Below the pieces are notes generated by a model, which saw only the letters and a list, made by a program, of their open reading frames with translations, did not search any database and was not told where the DNA came from. The translations under genes were made by a program, and so were the position numbers. Positions 62,405-64,000 of a DNA stretch of 64,000 nucleotides are shown here, one piece after another. This DNA comes from Anolis sagrei (Eukaryota; Chordata; Lepidosauria; Squamata; Anolidae). Location of the stretch: the NCBI RefSeq assembly GCF_037176765.1, contig NC_090034.1:25427375-25491374 (forward strand). Reading direction: 5' to 3'. The stretch's first letter is position 1. Each line of letters starts with the position of its first letter.

Positions 62405-64000
62405 GTATTTTAGATATTATTTATTATTATTTATTATTATTTATTTATTTCAAAGTTTTCTATACCGAGCTTCTCACCTCTTAGAGCAGTCATTCTCAAC
62501 CTGGGGTCCCCAGATGTTTTTGGCCTACAATTCCCAGAAATCCTAACAGCTGGTAAACTGGCTGGGATTTCTGGGAGTTGTAGGCCAAAAACATCTGGGG
62601 ACCCAAGGTTGAGAAACACTGTCTTAGAGGGACTCAGCCCGGTTTACAACCACAAAAACATACAATCAGTAAAATATCATAGTTCATAATTACAACAACA
62701 CATTTAAAATAACAACTATATTTAAAACTATGGTGGTCAGTCGTCATATTAAAAACAAGTATACCTCATCTTCCATCCACAATCCTAGGGTGCTGTCTCA
62801 TTCATCGAAAGCCTGTCTCCACAACCACGTCTTCACTCGTTTCCTGAATGTCAGGATAGACGGGGAGGTTCTGACCTCCAGTGGGAGAGAGTTCCAGAGT
62901 CGCGGGACCACCACCGAGAAGGCCCTGTCCCTCGTCCCCACCAGCCGCGCTTGTGAGGCCAGTGGGACCAAGAGCAGGGCCTCTCCAGACGATCTTAGGA
63001 ATCTTGATGGTACGTAGGGGAGAATACGTTCGGAGAGGTAAACAGGGCCGGAGTCGTTTAGGGCTTTATAGGTTAACACCAGCACTTTGAATTGTGCTCG
63101 GAAGCTAATTGGCAGCCAGTGGAGCTGGCGTAGCAGAGGGGTTGTATGCTCCCTGTACCCAGCACCTGTTAGTAATCTGGCTGCCGAGCGTTGGACTTGC
63201 GCAGCTTCCAGGCAGTCTTCAGAGGCAACCCCATGTAGAGAATGTTGCAGTAATCTAAGCGGGATGTAACCAAAGCGTGGACTACCGTGGCCAAGTCAGA
63301 CTTCCCAAGGTACGGGTGCAGCTGGCGCACAAGTTTTAGTTGTGCAAAAGCTCCCCTGACCACCGCCGAGACCTGGGGCTCCAGGCTCAGCGATGAGTCC
63401 AGGAGATCTCCCAGACTGCGAACCTGCGCCTTTAGGGGGAGTGTGACCCTGTCCAGCACAGGCTGTAACCCCGTACCCTGTTCGGCCTTACGACTGACCA
63501 GGAGTAGCTCTGTCTTGTCTGGATTTAGTTTCAATCTGTTGTCCCTCATCCAGTCCGTTACAGCGGACAAGCACCGGTTCAGGACCTGGACAGCCTCCTT
63601 AGTAGCAGATGGAAAGGAGTGATAGAGTTGGACATCATCTGCGTACATATGACACCGCACCCCAAAACTCCAGATGATCTCTCCCAACGGCTTCATGTAT
63701 ATGTTAAACAACATAGGGGACAGTACTGAACCCTGCGGGACTCCACAGTACAATGGCCGAGGAGTCGAGCAGGTGCCCCCTAGTGACACCTTCTGGGAGC
63801 GACCCTCGAGGAAAGACTGGAGCCACTGCAAAGCAGTACCCCCAAGACCCATTCCTGCAAGGCGTCCCAGAAGGATACCGTGGTCGACAGTATCGAAGGC
63901 TGAAGAGAGGTCCAGCAGAACCAACAGGGACACACTCCCCCTGTCCAGTTCCTGGAGAAGATCATCCACTAAGGCGACCAAGGCTGTTTCAGTACCATGT
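62405..64000 (-). mobile_element. L2-type LINE, polymerase and 3' end, runs off the window
   Basis: The frame at 63169-63981 holds VLLDLSSAFDTVDHGILL, GVPQGSVLSPMLFNIYM, MYADDVQLY (intact catalytic YADD), RLKLNPDKTELLLV and SRLDYCNILY. The C-terminus follows at 62798-63085 in another frame (LTYKALNDSGPVYLSERILP, RAFSVVVPRLWNSLP), so one frameshift separates them. The 3' end is a (TTA)n run near 62410-62450, and a hAT MITE sits in the 3' UTR. Confidence 0.92.
62487..62621. mobile_element. hAT-type MITE, 135 bp, exact 8-bp duplication
   Basis: CAGTCATTCTCAACC and GGTTGAGAAACACTG form the ends of a near-perfect palindrome. TCTTAGAG flanks both sides (62479-62486, 62622-62629). It landed in the L2 3' UTR, so it is younger than that L2. 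Confidence 0.93.

Overview
The window is nuclear DNA from a squamate reptile, most likely an iguanian (Anolis-like) lizard. The evidence is the repeat mix: CR1 with its octamer 3' tail, L2, L1 and BovB-type LINEs, Penelope-like elements, tRNA-derived lizard SINEs, hAT and Tigger MITEs, and many (ATT)n microsatellites. The host genes are intron-rich vertebrate genes. The species cannot be fixed from sequence alone.

Two host genes are present, both on the minus strand and head to tail. SYT17 (synaptotagmin-17, B/K protein) runs from beyond the right edge down to 33517. Seven coding exons are resolved: 58960-58977, 55873-56021, 50055-50206, 47823-48442, 44682-44802, 41897-42052 and 33517-33713. 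Only the start exon was not found and is probably right of 64000. CLEC19A, a secreted C-type lectin, lies downstream with five coding exons (25890-25980, 14833-14989, 11190-11283, 8112-8244, 5395-5474) that splice in frame to a complete 184-residue protein. The order and direction SYT17 then CLEC19A match the human 16p12.3 neighbourhood as I recall it. All junction phases were worked out by hand and agree.

Layout: 1-5284 is repeat-rich DNA downstream of CLEC19A. 5285-26100 is CLEC19A; its intron 1 holds an antisense LTR element (15585-21789) with 509-bp direct LTRs and a 4-bp target duplication, but almost no coding capacity, plus a 0.5-kb GGAA satellite just past exon 1. 26165-33500 is intergenic, with a low-complexity CT/CA stretch split by Penelope and CR1 insertions. 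33517-58977 is SYT17, whose introns carry many palindromic MITE-like repeats, a 32-bp minisatellite, a palindrome inside a CR1 copy, and complementary polypyrimidine and polypurine tracts on either side of the exon that encodes the cysteine cluster. 58978-64000 is SYT17 intron with hAT MITEs and an L2 element running off the right edge.

No rRNA, functional tRNA gene, CRISPR array or bacterial-type operon is present. The strongest candidates for a second look are the gutted, apparently mobile LTR element, the hammerhead-like core in the Penelope terminal repeats, the 18-nt SYT17 microexon, and the exon-flanking purine/pyrimidine tracts.
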